A stretch of 58,832 nt of DNA, taken from assembly GCF_002742265.1 (NCBI RefSeq), contig NZ_MDGL01000098.1:1-58832 (forward strand), given 5' to 3'. This DNA comes from Maribacter sp. 4G9. GTDB lineage: Bacteria; Bacteroidota; Bacteroidia; Flavobacteriales; Flavobacteriaceae. The number at the start of each line of letters is the position of its first letter. The stretch's first letter is position 1. The notes below the pieces were generated by a model. The model was not told the origin of the DNA, searched no databases, and saw nothing but the letters and a program-made list of their open reading frames with translations. This document shows positions 25,443-34,084 of the stretch, one piece after another. A program made the position numbers and the translations under genes.

Positions 25443-26434
25443 TTTTTTGCTGTCAAAAACACACGGTCGCCATTGACCAATAGTATCTTATCCCTTTGCT
25501 TGTATTTTTTCTTTGTAAAGAAGTTTCCAAATGACCGTACTAGATTTCTAGCCAACGGCAAATCCGTTACATCTCCCACAGCTTCTGAAAGTTCATCCGT
25601 GCCCTCGCGTTGAACAGCGGTCACAAACTCTTGCATTAATTCCCCGGCTCTTTCATTGTGCAAACCCGTCATTCCATCTTCTTGATCCACCGCTGTCAAT
25701 GACATTTTCACGTTGTTAATATTGGTTACCTCCAACAATATCCGTGAACCTTGTATGTTGGAAGTTGCGTAAACAAACGTGTTCTTTGGGAATCGCTTTC
25801 CGTTGTAATAGGTATCTTCTTTTAAAATCAACGTTACCCGATTGCCTGGAAGAATGAATTGGTCACGGTAGATGGCCGCATTAAGGGAAATTGAATTAGC
25901 TGAGAGTTTGTTTGAAGATTCTTCATAAGGCGCGGAATAATCCTGACTTCGAGAAAGGCGCTCATCGCGAGCCTCCATCATGAGTTTCCGATATTCCAAT
26001 TTTTCCTGAAATACCGACTTTGGATCAGCGATTAGTTCTTTTTCTGGGATAGCAGGAATTTCAGTTGTTCGTATCGATTGTTCGTCATCGAAGGAGAAGG
26101 CGTTTAGCTCTTCCAGGACCTGTTCCAAAGAATCATTTCGTCTTTTGGTTTCTACAATATTTTTTAACGTTCCGTTATTTCGCAAACGCTCCAATGAATC
26201 CTGTTGCTGTTTTTTGTATAGTTCGTTCGGTTTTTCAATCTCCATTTCGTTCTCTTGACCCGGAAGGTTTTCGTTATAGCCGCCGTCTTCCACCAAAGTC
26301 TTACTTTTTTGCCCGAATGAACTAATACTGTTCACAAGGAAATAGACCATTAAGAACACGATGATAGGAGCAGAAAAGGCGAAGAGCTTGTGCCTTTTTA
26401 TCCAGAGATTGAATGTGTCCAAGTCAAGTTTCAT
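25439..26434 (-). CDS. traM: TraM conjugation protein (VirB10-like)
   Basis: This 331-residue protein has a short cytoplasmic start, a membrane anchor at about 17-37 (LFAFSAPIIVFLMVYFLVNSI), a long polar, coiled periplasmic linker (about 40-185, rich in E, K and R), and a C-terminal beta-barrel-like domain (ISLNAAIYRDQFILPGNRV onward). This is the TraM/VirB10 layout that links inner and outer membrane parts of the channel. Its ATG overlaps the traK stop (TAATG). A separate TraL gene, found between traK and traM in many relatives, is absent here. Confidence 0.9.
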   Translation of the reverse strand: MKLDLDTFNLWIKRHKLFAFSAPIIVFLMVYFLVNSISSFGQKSKTLVEDGGYNENLPGQENEMEIEKPNELYKKQQQDSLERLRNNGTLKNIVETKRRNDSLEQVLEELNAFSFDDEQSIRTTEIPAIPEKELIADPKSVFQEKLEYRKLMMEARDERLSRSQDYSAPYEESSNKLSANSISLNAAIYRDQFILPGNRVTLILKEDTYYNGKRFPKNTFVYATSNIQGSRILLEVTNINNVKMSLTAVDQEDGMTGLHNERAGELMQEFVTAVQREGTDELSEAVGDVTDLPLARNLVRSFGNFFTKKKYKQRDKILLVNGDRVFLTAKK

Positions 26435-27051
26435 TATAGGTCGTTGTTTTCGAGAACATGAAACCTGATAATCTTGAGCCCGTTCAAATTGTTTGGGGTC
26501 GATTTGGTCTCCAGAATATAACCGCTTGTTACCAAATTCCGATATTCAGTTTGCTCGTTCTTGCGTATTTTTTGTTTTCCCATAAACCTAAAGGCAAAGG
26601 GATATGCGGAGTAGTCTATATACAGCGAATCTTGCTCTACTTCAATAGAATAATCGCTCTTGGCTACATCCTCATAATAATTTTGATCCAACAGGCGATT
26701 GTACAACCGCTTACCGGAATGGTCTATCATATAGAGTGCCTTGCCCTCTATATTCCTTTTGATAAATCGTAGATCAGGTTCAAGTGAGAAGAACAGCTCA
26801 TGGAAATTTTTCAGATGTCCCTCGCACAATATGTCAAGCGCACGTTTGGGGTCGTTTATGCGCACAGCGGCCAATTTCTGTCCGTTGTCAAGCAAATAAA
26901 AACGGTTTTTTGCACTTTCGTTCGTTCGGTATCCAAAGTAAATATTGAACAAAGTACAACCTACCGTAAGAACTAAAGATAGATAAAGAACCCTGTTGCT
27001 ATTGGCACGAATCTTATTTAAATCGTTGAAAATCTTATAATTACCGTCCAT
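26434..27051 (-). CDS. traK: TraK conjugation protein (VirB8-like)
   Basis: This 205-residue bitopic protein has a short cytoplasmic N-terminus, a membrane segment at about 21-41 (VLYLSLVLTVGCTLFNIYFGY) and a periplasmic NTF2-like domain. Motifs typical of TraK are FYLLDNGQKLAA, ALDILCEGHLKNFHELFF and RNLVTSGYILETKSTPNNLNGL. It serves as an assembly factor of the type IV secretion channel by analogy with VirB8. It follows traJ after 46 bp and is coupled to traM. Confidence 0.9.
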   Translation of the reverse strand: MDGNYKIFNDLNKIRANSNRVLYLSLVLTVGCTLFNIYFGYRTNESAKNRFYLLDNGQKLAAVRINDPKRALDILCEGHLKNFHELFFSLEPDLRFIKRNIEGKALYMIDHSGKRLYNRLLDQNYYEDVAKSDYSIEVEQDSLYIDYSAYPFAFRFMGKQKIRKNEQTEYRNLVTSGYILETKSTPNNLNGLKIIRFHVLENNDL

Positions 27052-27097
27052 CTGTTTTATTGTGTTCGTTTAACATCCGTTATCATCGTTAAAAGGA

Positions 27098-28009
27098 TTA
27101 TTGTACCAATGTTCTTACTCCTTTTGTAGCTCCTCCCGTCTTTACATCGATTGCCGTTTGAGCCGCTTTTTTGGCATAGTGTTTTGTTCGATCCTTTAAC
27201 TGATTTGCACTTACATTGATTCCCTGTACTATAAAATTTGATAATACAGGAGCTTTGAGATACACAAAGACATTCATTAAAATCAAAAGTGCACTTGTTA
27301 GTACCAATCCCAAATTGACCTCTCCGCCCTGCAACAATGAACTGATGAGCTTGTCCAAAACATGAAGCATAAAATTATCAATCAGGTACAGCATGGGAAT
27401 CCACAGACAAACACTCATGAACTTTTGCAACCAAGCCTTCCACATGCCACTGAATATGGGAATGAAGGATAGCCCGATATTCAATGGCCCAAATATGATA
27501 AGGACGAAAAGATAAATTACCGACATGGCTTTGATACCGATAAAGACAACTGCGGATATTACCGATGCAATCATCACGACACCAGAGGTAATCGAGCTTA
27601 AAATCAATGCTTGTAACGCTTCCGGATCGGCTTTTAGTAGTAACCATGATATGCTATAGTCGGTCATGGCTTTGCCCTGAGCAATCATAATCTTCATCTG
27701 TAGCACATCCCATGTAATGTCATTGGCTTTCAAGGAAGTACCGATACCTTGATAAAATTCAAGAATGGTTCTGGTCAGCGCCCTGTAGGTAAAAAGGACA
27801 AAGGCCAAGGGCACCCAGCGCAAATGTGCTATGATATCCGTTCGCTTATCCTTGTTTAGAATAACAGAAAGACCGACTAAGCAGATACCGATGCATGCAA
27901 AGACCTGCCCGATCTCTATCATGGGATCTACGACGTTGTAGGCATCCAAAATATATTGGTCGAAGATATCGTTGACCGTTTCCCGTATTCCTTTATCGGT
28001 TAGTTGCAT
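27098..28009 (-). CDS. traJ: TraJ conjugation protein (VirB6-like)
   Basis: This 303-residue polytopic inner-membrane protein has about six predicted segments, the clearest at about 34-52, 68-86, 130-160 (GVVMIASVISAVVFIGIKAM), 165-185, 195-215 (SVCLWIPMLYLIDNFML) and 232-252. VirB6/TraJ proteins form the inner-membrane path for DNA. The C-terminal 45 residues are basic and cytoplasmic. It is placed between the TraI-like gene (9 bp upstream) and traK, as in other Bacteroidota elements. Confidence 0.88.
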   Translation of the reverse strand: MQLTDKGIRETVNDIFDQYILDAYNVVDPMIEIGQVFACIGICLVGLSVILNKDKRTDIIAHLRWVPLAFVLFTYRALTRTILEFYQGIGTSLKANDITWDVLQMKIMIAQGKAMTDYSISWLLLKADPEALQALILSSITSGVVMIASVISAVVFIGIKAMSVIYLFVLIIFGPLNIGLSFIPIFSGMWKAWLQKFMSVCLWIPMLYLIDNFMLHVLDKLISSLLQGGEVNLGLVLTSALLILMNVFVYLKAPVLSNFIVQGINVSANQLKDRTKHYAKKAAQTAIDVKTGGATKGVRTLVQ

Positions 28010-28018
28010 GGAATATTT

Positions 28019-28636
28019 TTAATTTTTGTTCATATTGATGAGTGATTTTCTTGCCTCACGAAACGCGCTGATTTGTGAGAGTTTGTTGTTATAGGTAATC
28101 AATCCATCGAGCAACTGTTCTAGTTTAGTATTGATGCCATTTACTTTTTTAAGGCGTTCTTCGGGTAGAATTATGGATTTTGTTTTGATAATATCGTTGC
28201 ATTGTCTGAAAAGGTTTTTGGACTCTAAGATTGCATTAGCTGTGTACAATGTAAATTCTTGAATTTCGTCCCTTTCAAGATATTCCAGTTCTTGAATAGT
28301 GTTTTTTGATGTTCGATAAGCTTCTAGAATTCTATCCTTTAAATCAAGGGTCATGCTTACGTCTGTCGATTTCATCACATAATCGGGAGCCTTCTTTTTG
28401 GCCTCAAGTTCCTCCTTTAGAATTTCCTTGGCCTTCCTGTTGTTATTGTTGTTCTTCTCCATTAGGTTAATCAATCGTCCCAAGTTTTTGTTTACCGCTT
28501 TTAGCTGGATGTTTATGCTCGTCAATTGACTGTTTACCATGCCGATGCTTGCATTTGTTGCAGCATCCGTTACGGGAATTTGGGAAATAGCAAGTAATGG
28601 AATCAGCATTATTAGCATACTTAGTGTTCTTTTCAT
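28019..28636 (-). CDS. traI: TraI-like exported helical conjugation protein (VirB5 position)
   Basis: This 205-residue protein has a signal peptide (to about 18, LLAISQ) and an almost wholly helical, charged mature part with coiled-coil character (QLKAVNKNLGRLINLMEKNNNNNRKAKEILKEELEAK). This matches the TraI/DUF4141 class by size, location and fold type, and resembles VirB5-like tip or assembly proteins. The sequence itself is divergent, so the name rests mainly on position between traG and traJ. The start overlaps the traG stop (ATGA). Confidence 0.7.
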   Translation of the reverse strand: MKRTLSMLIMLIPLLAISQIPVTDAATNASIGMVNSQLTSINIQLKAVNKNLGRLINLMEKNNNNNRKAKEILKEELEAKKKAPDYVMKSTDVSMTLDLKDRILEAYRTSKNTIQELEYLERDEIQEFTLYTANAILESKNLFRQCNDIIKTKSIILPEERLKKVNGINTKLEQLLDGLITYNNKLSQISAFREARKSLINMNKN

Positions 28637-31182
28637 GTGTTTTGATTTTTAAGGGAACTTTCATAGGCATATGCCTTTGCAGCTAATTCCCAATTGTTAT
28701 GATTGTTTGTGAATAGTTTCCTGATTTTTGAACTTTCGGTAGGGTTCGTTTCGTAAATACATTTTTCTTCCAAGGAGGTTTCCACGCCGTAAACCTTTAC
28801 TTTATCCATCCAACAAAAGGCGACCTCACGGAATTTTTTATCCTTTGATATGTTTTTATTAATGGAAAGGATGAGTTGTTTTTGCTTTTCCCCCAACCCC
28901 ATAATGGCCTGTATCTTATCGAAGGATTGGGCAAAGTCCCGCATATCCAGGAAAACCTTAATATGCGAATTGACCACAATGGCATTCTTTATGATTTCGG
29001 AAGAAATAAAATCATCTACCTTTTGTGAAATGAAAATAGGCTGACCTCCTAGCTTTCGGGCCATTCTCGATTGACTATTGAAATAGTGCACCAATTCGGG
29101 CCGAACCAATGCTTTCCATGCTTCATCTACCGCCAGTATTTTATTAATGGATAGTTTAGTGGGGTCATGCATCTTCTTATTGAAAATTTCCATTATCATG
29201 AGGGCGGTAATCGGAAATAGCAACTCGTTGTCTATAAGTTTTCCCAATTTGAAATAGACCACTTTTTCATCGCTAAGACTGGTAATCCTGTCGTCCTTTT
29301 TGTTCAATAGTTTGCCCCTTGGGCCGTCTGCATAATATTTTTCCAAAAGGAATAGGAACACGTTGGGGTCGAATTGTTCCTTTGGAATCTGTTTTGCTCC
29401 TGTAAAAGCTATGATGTTATGCTTACAGTACTCGAAAAATGTGTTGAACTTATGGTCTTGATTATTATTTGACCACATCGTGTCATAATAACCGATTATT
29501 AAAATCTCTAGAACGGTATTTGTGACCTCTAAACTGTTTGCATTGTTTTTATTACCGGTAATAAGTTTTAATAGGGTAACGAGATGTAGCAATTTACCTT
29601 CCGTTAAAGCTTTTCCGTTACTGCCGTTTTCCAGAAAATCATGCCTATCCAATGCAAACGGATTGAAAGTAAAGGGCATTTTGTCATCATGTTGTAAAAT
29701 GACACCTCCGAATACCTCGGTCAATTTATCATACGAATTGCCATCTTCCATGATGATAGCCTCGCCACCTTGTCTTAGCTCAGAAGCAAAATAGTGGTTG
29801 GCCAAATAGGATTTTCCACCGCCAGACCCTGATACGATTAAAATGCCACGATTAAAAATCCAATCTTTTTCTTCTGGTTCTTTGTAAACGCTAACGGATA
29901 ATGGCCTACCTGAAATCCGATCAACCAGACGAACCCCACCAATTGTTATGCTGGAATCTTTATAACCACCTTCAAAGTAGAGTAGGGAAGAGGCCATGTC
30001 GCTGGGCATGGGCATATACATATCCGATGAAATTCCAATAGCATTACCGGGTACGCCTGCAAAGAACAGATTTTTACGATCTATTGTGTTTCGCTTCGCA
30101 TTTATCTTCAATTTTTTGAACGCAGAAGAAACCGCGTTCTCCATTTGCCTTTGCCTGTTGGGTTCATCCTCAAAGCCTAATACGTTCAAATGATAAAAGA
30201 CCGTTTCCTTATGGTTTTCGAGAACGTCTTTGGTATAGTCATAAATCTGATTAGCATAAATGGAATTGCTGTCGTCTTTCTTTCCACCACCGAACCGCTG
30301 AAAGCTTTTTGCTTTTTTCCGCAGGTTAGATAGTGCTTTTTGCTGATCAGGGATGTAGATATATTGGTTGATGATATGCTCATGAGGGACTTTGAAACCC
30401 AAGGAAAAAAGGTTCCCGATAGGGAAACGGTTATGCCGGGTCGTAAACTTGCCATAAAGTTCATGTGTACCGATATGGTCTTTGGTAAACTGATCTAAGT
30501 TTTCCAGCGTAAAAAATTGGGCTTCTTTATTTCCGACATGGATGGTATTATTGCTGAAATCAACGTCTGTAAGGTTTGAATTCTCTTCTTTTAGGCCGAA
30601 ATACTTTGCATAAAGTCCATTCGTGGAAAACAGTTCATCATAGTCTAAAATTTCTGAACTGATGAGGCCTGACGAATTGATAAGACTGTTGACGTTTTCT
30701 ACCTGACTTTCAAAATCAACCAACATCGTGCCATCAATGAAATCTTCGGGAACACTATTGTTTAGGAAAGAATCTCTGTTTTTGCCTAAAAACGAATTTG
30801 CCCGTTTAGAACTGTACTTGATATAATTTTTGGGTACAGCACTGATATATAAGTAATGCGTGCCGAGCAAATAAGGACGGCCTTCAAAATATTCTTCATT
30901 GGCCCGTTCCAACATATCCCCTTGCAGCCTCTTTAAAATCGGTGCGTAAGTGTCCTGAAGGAAGAAATCCTGACGGTGCAACAATCTATTCGCCCCTAGA
31001 ATATTGATGATATTGAAGAACAACTCTTGCAGCATTCCGTATTCCCTTGCATCCAACGTGAATACCTCTGGAAGTTCCAGTTGTAATGGAATCGTTACGC
31101 AGCCTTTTTCCTTGGCAATCAAAGCATGCCGTTCATATCCATAGATAGGGAATGCATCCCAAAGTGCTACCTGTTTTTCCAT
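28633..31182 (-). CDS. traG: TraG conjugation ATPase (VirB4-like)
   Basis: This is an 849-residue ATPase that powers the type IV secretion channel at the inner membrane. The N-terminal half (about 1-430) is the TraG_N domain. The C-terminal half carries the motor: Walker A SGSGGGKS near residue 450, Walker B KILAVDEAWKAL near 685, and downstream ARKLGGQPIFISQKVDDF typical of VirB4 proteins. The start overlaps the traF stop by 16 nt. All key motifs are intact. Confidence 0.95.
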   Translation of the reverse strand: MEKQVALWDAFPIYGYERHALIAKEKGCVTIPLQLELPEVFTLDAREYGMLQELFFNIINILGANRLLHRQDFFLQDTYAPILKRLQGDMLERANEEYFEGRPYLLGTHYLYISAVPKNYIKYSSKRANSFLGKNRDSFLNNSVPEDFIDGTMLVDFESQVENVNSLINSSGLISSEILDYDELFSTNGLYAKYFGLKEENSNLTDVDFSNNTIHVGNKEAQFFTLENLDQFTKDHIGTHELYGKFTTRHNRFPIGNLFSLGFKVPHEHIINQYIYIPDQQKALSNLRKKAKSFQRFGGGKKDDSNSIYANQIYDYTKDVLENHKETVFYHLNVLGFEDEPNRQRQMENAVSSAFKKLKINAKRNTIDRKNLFFAGVPGNAIGISSDMYMPMPSDMASSLLYFEGGYKDSSITIGGVRLVDRISGRPLSVSVYKEPEEKDWIFNRGILIVSGSGGGKSYLANHYFASELRQGGEAIIMEDGNSYDKLTEVFGGVILQHDDKMPFTFNPFALDRHDFLENGSNGKALTEGKLLHLVTLLKLITGNKNNANSLEVTNTVLEILIIGYYDTMWSNNNQDHKFNTFFEYCKHNIIAFTGAKQIPKEQFDPNVFLFLLEKYYADGPRGKLLNKKDDRITSLSDEKVVYFKLGKLIDNELLFPITALMIMEIFNKKMHDPTKLSINKILAVDEAWKALVRPELVHYFNSQSRMARKLGGQPIFISQKVDDFISSEIIKNAIVVNSHIKVFLDMRDFAQSFDKIQAIMGLGEKQKQLILSINKNISKDKKFREVAFCWMDKVKVYGVETSLEEKCIYETNPTESSKIRKLFTNNHNNWELAAKAYAYESSLKNQNT

Positions 31183-31490
31183 AACAATAAGTTTTCAAAT
31201 GGATTGGATACTTTAATGGAATCTGGTTTGGAGGCATCTGCCAGTTTCTTCACAAAGCCATTGGCTCCATAAGTTCTAGAATAGAACAGAAGGATCAAGA
31301 ATACGAAGGTGATAACCCCTACGGTTAGTACCAGCGCTATCAACATGGGGATAAAAGTCGATAGAATTAGGCCGAGCATGATTGTTGCCAAACTTAAATA
31401 GATCAGGTAAAGGATATATTTTGCCTTGAGACCTTTGTATAGGACATCCTTTTGCAATCCCTTGTTTAAGGGTATATGATTATTTTCCAT
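31167..31490 (-). CDS. traF: TraF conjugation protein (VirB3-like, DUF4133)
   Basis: This is a 107-residue inner-membrane protein with two membrane segments (about 24-45 and 49-71) and short polar ends. The motif IPLNKGLQKDVLYKGLKAKYI at the N-terminus and FYSRTYGANGFVKKLAD after the second segment are the usual TraF/DUF4133 signature. It partners with TraG like VirB3 with VirB4, and the two genes overlap by 16 nt. Confidence 0.9.
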   Translation of the reverse strand: MENNHIPLNKGLQKDVLYKGLKAKYILYLIYLSLATIMLGLILSTFIPMLIALVLTVGVITFVFLILLFYSRTYGANGFVKKLADASKPDSIKVSNPFENLLLWKNR

Positions 31491-31502
31491 AAGGCAGTGC
31501 TA

Positions 31503-31859
31503 TTAAATATTACCAATAGCTTCGCCTACGGAAAGCAGGGCATAAAAAATAGCGATGCCAATAATTACCTTGCCTAGTCTATCTGCCAAATCGCTATTCT
31601 GATTTCGGATGTACAAATAGGTCAAAGCGGTTATACCTACTGCAACGCTTGCAATTATTTTTATGATGCTGACAATTTCTTGTGCAAGACTTTTAGAATT
31701 GTTCCTGAATTCTTGGGCTTCTTGAAGTAGCTGGTCGAATTGACTATAGGAGTAAAGATGTAGAAAGAAGAGTAGTAGGAAAAGAAAAAGAGACTTAAGC
31801 TTCGGGATTCGGTTTTTCTTCGGACGGTTCTTCGTCACGAATAACTTTGAGTTTTTCAT
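31503..31859 (-). CDS. traE: TraE conjugation protein (VirB2/pilin-like, DUF4134)
   Basis: This 118-residue protein has a basic N-terminal extension, a hydrophobic signal (about 25-41) and two membrane segments (about 60-83 and 95-113). This is the layout of TraE/DUF4134, the pilin-like subunit. The start overlaps the end of the preceding gene by 65 nt, which is long for this operon; only one ATG is available before the signal sequence. A 16-nt motif shared with the leader at 55729 ends 9 nt before this start codon, and a promoter-like 38-bp repeat lies about 140 bp upstream, so traE could be translated from its own transcript. Confidence 0.82.
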   Translation of the reverse strand: MKNSKLFVTKNRPKKNRIPKLKSLFLFLLLFFLHLYSYSQFDQLLQEAQEFRNNSKSLAQEIVSIIKIIASVAVGITALTYLYIRNQNSDLADRLGKVIIGIAIFYALLSVGEAIGNI

Positions 31860-32154
31860 GCTTTTTGCGAGTTATGGAATTTGAATCATCATCCGATGAA
31901 CCCTCTTTAAAAGCTTCCAGTAATTCTGAAGTATCTTCCACTTCCGACATCTGGTTGAGTACAGCTTCTAAATCAGTCTGTCCGTCAGTTGATTTAAAAG
32001 CAAATTTATTATTTAAACGCAAATAAGCAAATATTTTTGAATGTTTTTTTGTTTTTGTTTTTTTCTCATTAAACAGAACCCATAGGACATAGCCATACCA
32101 TAAAACGGCTAGGCCGCCCAATATATATAAGATTATGTTCCAATTTGAGTTCAA
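31795..32154 (-). CDS. Small membrane protein of the tra operon (TraD position)
   Basis: This 119-residue protein has one N-terminal membrane segment (about 8-28, IILYILGGLAVLWYGYVLWVLF), then a basic stretch (KKTKTKKHSK) and a long acidic, serine-rich cytoplasmic tail. It lies between the TraB-like and TraE genes, where Bacteroidota elements often encode a variable small protein. Its start overlaps the upstream stop (4 nt). The coding sequence includes both a 38-bp promoter-like repeat (encoding KIFAYLRLNNKF) and the 16-nt leader motif, so it may double as regulatory DNA for traE onward. Confidence 0.65.
   Translation of the reverse strand: MNSNWNIILYILGGLAVLWYGYVLWVLFNEKKTKTKKHSKIFAYLRLNNKFAFKSTDGQTDLEAVLNQMSEVEDTSELLEAFKEGSSDDDSNSITRKKHEKLKVIRDEEPSEEKPNPEA
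31869..31885 (-). promoter_or_regulatory. Leader motif before traE
   Basis: TCAAATTCCATAACTC on the minus strand ends 9 nt before the traE ATG. The identical 16 nt occur at 55705-55720, 8 nt before the methylase-helicase start. It lies inside the coding sequence of the preceding gene. A role in translation initiation or regulator binding is inferred. Confidence 0.4.
32001..32038 (-). repeat. 38-bp promoter-carrying repeat, copy 1 (inside coding sequence)
   Basis: These 38 bp are, on the minus strand, identical base for base to 53261-53298 on the plus strand, and the identity stops at both ends. The repeat contains TTTG, 19 bp, then TAAATTTG, a full match to the Bacteroidota promoter consensus, plus the small inverted repeat TTATTT/AAATAA. 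It faces the same way as the tra operon, so it could start a transcript for traE to traQ. Confidence 0.8.
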
Positions 32155-32627
32155 CTTTTTGTTTCTTTTAAATCAATTTCCTTAATCGCTTTCGCGAACT
32201 TTTTGCTTATGAAATCTTCCAAAACTTTTCGAATCAAGTCGTTTCTTGAGGTTTTTATGCCCATTTTATAGGAAGCTCCCGTAGCCAACTTTTCGTATAA
32301 ACCTAAACAAGTTCCGCTCAAGGATAATGTGAATGTATCCTTATCGTCCCTGAAAGTTTCCGCATTCAACAAGACCATCAATTGTTTTAGAGCGCCCGTC
32401 TCTTGTATTACTTGACTTTTGGCCTCCGATAATGATGTATCCTCGATTAAAGGAATTTGGGTCTCTTTTGTAACGCTTTTTGATTCAAAATGTTGTTTTA
32501 TGCCTGATACATTGGCTTTTGGGGAACGTTGTTCCTTTATATGCTCCACGGTATTCAGGGATTCTTTGTTTTTCTTGGCCATTTGCTGGATCAAGTCGAG
32601 TGTGTTTATTTTCTTCTGTTTTGCCAT
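32151..32627 (-). CDS. TraB-like DNA-binding protein (DUF3408-like)
   Basis: This 158-residue soluble protein has a disordered, charged N-terminal half and a C-terminal segment (FTLSLSGTCLGLYEKLATGASYKMGIKTSRNDLIRKVLEDFISKKF) that resembles ribbon-helix-helix domains of the DUF3408/TraB group. It follows the ParA-like gene after 13 bp, the classical traA-traB arrangement, and could be the DNA-binding partner (ParB-like role) of that ATPase. The family assignment is by position and general character. Confidence 0.65.
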   Translation of the reverse strand: MAKQKKINTLDLIQQMAKKNKESLNTVEHIKEQRSPKANVSGIKQHFESKSVTKETQIPLIEDTSLSEAKSQVIQETGALKQLMVLLNAETFRDDKDTFTLSLSGTCLGLYEKLATGASYKMGIKTSRNDLIRKVLEDFISKKFAKAIKEIDLKETKS

Positions 32628-32640
32628 CGTTTTTTTTGTA

Positions 32641-33321
32641 TTAGTTCAATAGTTGCATGATTTCTTCAAAAAATGGTCTAAGCTCTTTATTTCCCCATTC
32701 TTTACCTTGGGGTATGGGATAGAGCGTATTCCGGTATTGTTCCTTATAGATAGTCTTATCCTTGACAACGCTTTGCATAAGGGGTAAGTTGGCATCCGTG
32801 AATTGCTGTCTTAAAATGGAAAACACATTTTTTCTAACTAGTTTATACTTGTTGAAGAAAAGGTGTATGCTTTGCAATACCCGTTCGTCATTTTCCAAAA
32901 AATTGTGCTTCAGGGTCAAATAGAAATTAGAAGTACTATCGATTTCCAATTCGTCATGACCAAAGGGAATGAACACATGCTCAATATACAGAAGTCCCCT
33001 TACCATTTCAACGTTCAGGCTTCCAGGAAGGTCCATGATGATAAAATCGACGAGACCGTAGTATTTCAAAATAGTATCTTGGATGGTTTCCAATGTTACT
33101 CGTTCAATCGGGTATAGTTTCTTAACCTCTTGTTCATCGTCATCTAAAAGTTCAAGTTCGCGTTGTCTTTTTTCATAAATCGAGTACTGCGGATTGTCTA
33201 CATCCAAAAGCACTACTTTATGGCCTCTGGCATATTGGAGTTCCGAGGCTAAAATAATGTTCAGGGTGGTTTTTCCGATGCCTCCTTTTTCCCCAACGAT
33301 ACTAATAATCTTTGTTTCCAT
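32641..33321 (-). CDS. traA: TraA, ParA-family ATPase
   Basis: This 226-residue ATPase has the deviant Walker A box GEKGGIGKTT at residues 10-19, a switch motif LLDVDNPQYS, and a Walker B-like segment DFIIMDLPGSLN near 95. ParA/MinD-type ATPases position DNA or membrane complexes; TraA of Bacteroidota transposons opens the transfer operon, as here. The upstream region carries a 13-bp inverted repeat (33354-33413), probably its operator. Confidence 0.9.
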   Translation of the reverse strand: METKIISIVGEKGGIGKTTLNIILASELQYARGHKVVLLDVDNPQYSIYEKRQRELELLDDDEQEVKKLYPIERVTLETIQDTILKYYGLVDFIIMDLPGSLNVEMVRGLLYIEHVFIPFGHDELEIDSTSNFYLTLKHNFLENDERVLQSIHLFFNKYKLVRKNVFSILRQQFTDANLPLMQSVVKDKTIYKEQYRNTLYPIPQGKEWGNKELRPFFEEIMQLLN

Positions 33322-33353
33322 ATTTAACGGGTTATTTAAGTCAATAATTACGT

Positions 33354-33413
33354 AGCTACTTAATTAATTACCTAATTAAATCCGTTTGCAACTGTTGAAA
33401 TAATTAAGCAGCT
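33354..33413. promoter_or_regulatory. Inverted repeat upstream of traA
   Basis: AGCTACTTAATTA (33354-33366) is matched by TAATTAAGCAGCT (33401-33413), a 13-bp inverted repeat with one mismatch and a 34-bp spacer. The traA start codon lies 32 bp further left. The spacing suits a dimer-of-dimers or looping repressor site controlling the tra operon. No perfect promoter box was found for traA. Confidence 0.5.
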
Positions 33414-33680
33414 ATTGATTAAATATAAACACATAATAAATTAATAATGAATGATTTATAAATTAATTTATCGTTTGTTATGATATGGATTAAAATGGTC
33501 TGAAATGGCAAATGAAGGTGGTTCTATATGGATTTACGGTGATAATATTTTTATTGCTTTTGGCGAAAATAATAGCTAAAAAATGGTTTTTGAATCACGT
33601 TTCCTTGGAAGCTGATTCGCAACAATTACTTTTTTTAAGGATAGGCTGATTTGAGGTAGATAGTCGATACAAAAGCAACG

Positions 33681-33771
33681 CCCCTGCGGAAACCAAGGAA
33701 GCCTATCGGCACCCTTCGCATCCTCGGGACCGCTCAAAAGCACATGGGGCAAAAAGGCCTCATGCTCTTTT
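33681..33771. repeat. Second GC-rich intergenic island with hairpin
   Basis: This GC-rich block within AT-rich noncoding DNA starts with CCCCTGCGG (33681-33689), as does the island at 20133, and contains CCCTTCG as the other one does. It ends in a hairpin formed by 33736-33750 and 33756-33771 (AAAAGCACATGGGGC with GGCCTCATGCTCTTTT, loop AAAAA), which has an A run before and a T run after and so could terminate transcription on both strands. It lies between traA and mobA, close to the presumed oriT. Confidence 0.5.
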
Positions 33772-33998
33772 TCTGCCCACCCACGGTTATCTATGTTTCT
33801 ATTTTGATTTCGTGAATTGCAGTGACATCATGTGTATATGCTTAAAAGAAACTATTAGTTGTATCCAAGTTTTATCCCGATGATGGAAGAATTATCATGT
33901 ATGTGTTGCTTGTTATCAAGATTTAATCGTGATTTAGTAAATAGCGATAAACGTATTATTAAATACCATTTACTTTTATATAATAATTCGTTATATTT

Positions 33999-34061
33999 AA
34001 ATTCGAAGAATTTTGCAAGTTATGTTTTAAGCTGCTTAAAACTTACTACTTCTTGCGAAGT
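33999..34061. other. Probable oriT / mobilisation operator cluster
   Basis: Three perfect inverted repeats lie just before mobA: AAATTC/GAATTT (33999-34013), GTTTTAAGC/GCTTAAAAC with a one-base spacer (34024-34042), and ACTTC/GAAGT with loop TTGC (34048-34061). Origins of transfer in Bacteroidota elements usually lie just upstream of the mob genes and contain such repeats next to the nick site. The 763 bp between traA and mobA (33322-34084) hold no credible gene; a 79-codon frame at 33859-34098 overlaps mobA and these repeats and is not believed. Confidence 0.5.
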
Positions 34062-34084
34062 GAAAACGGTAAAACCGGAGAATT

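Noticed and set aside
33661..33790. Bidirectional terminator as the sole explanation of the second GC-rich island
   Set aside because: The final hairpin fits a terminator, but the GC-rich part before it and the words shared with the island at 20133 are not explained by that.
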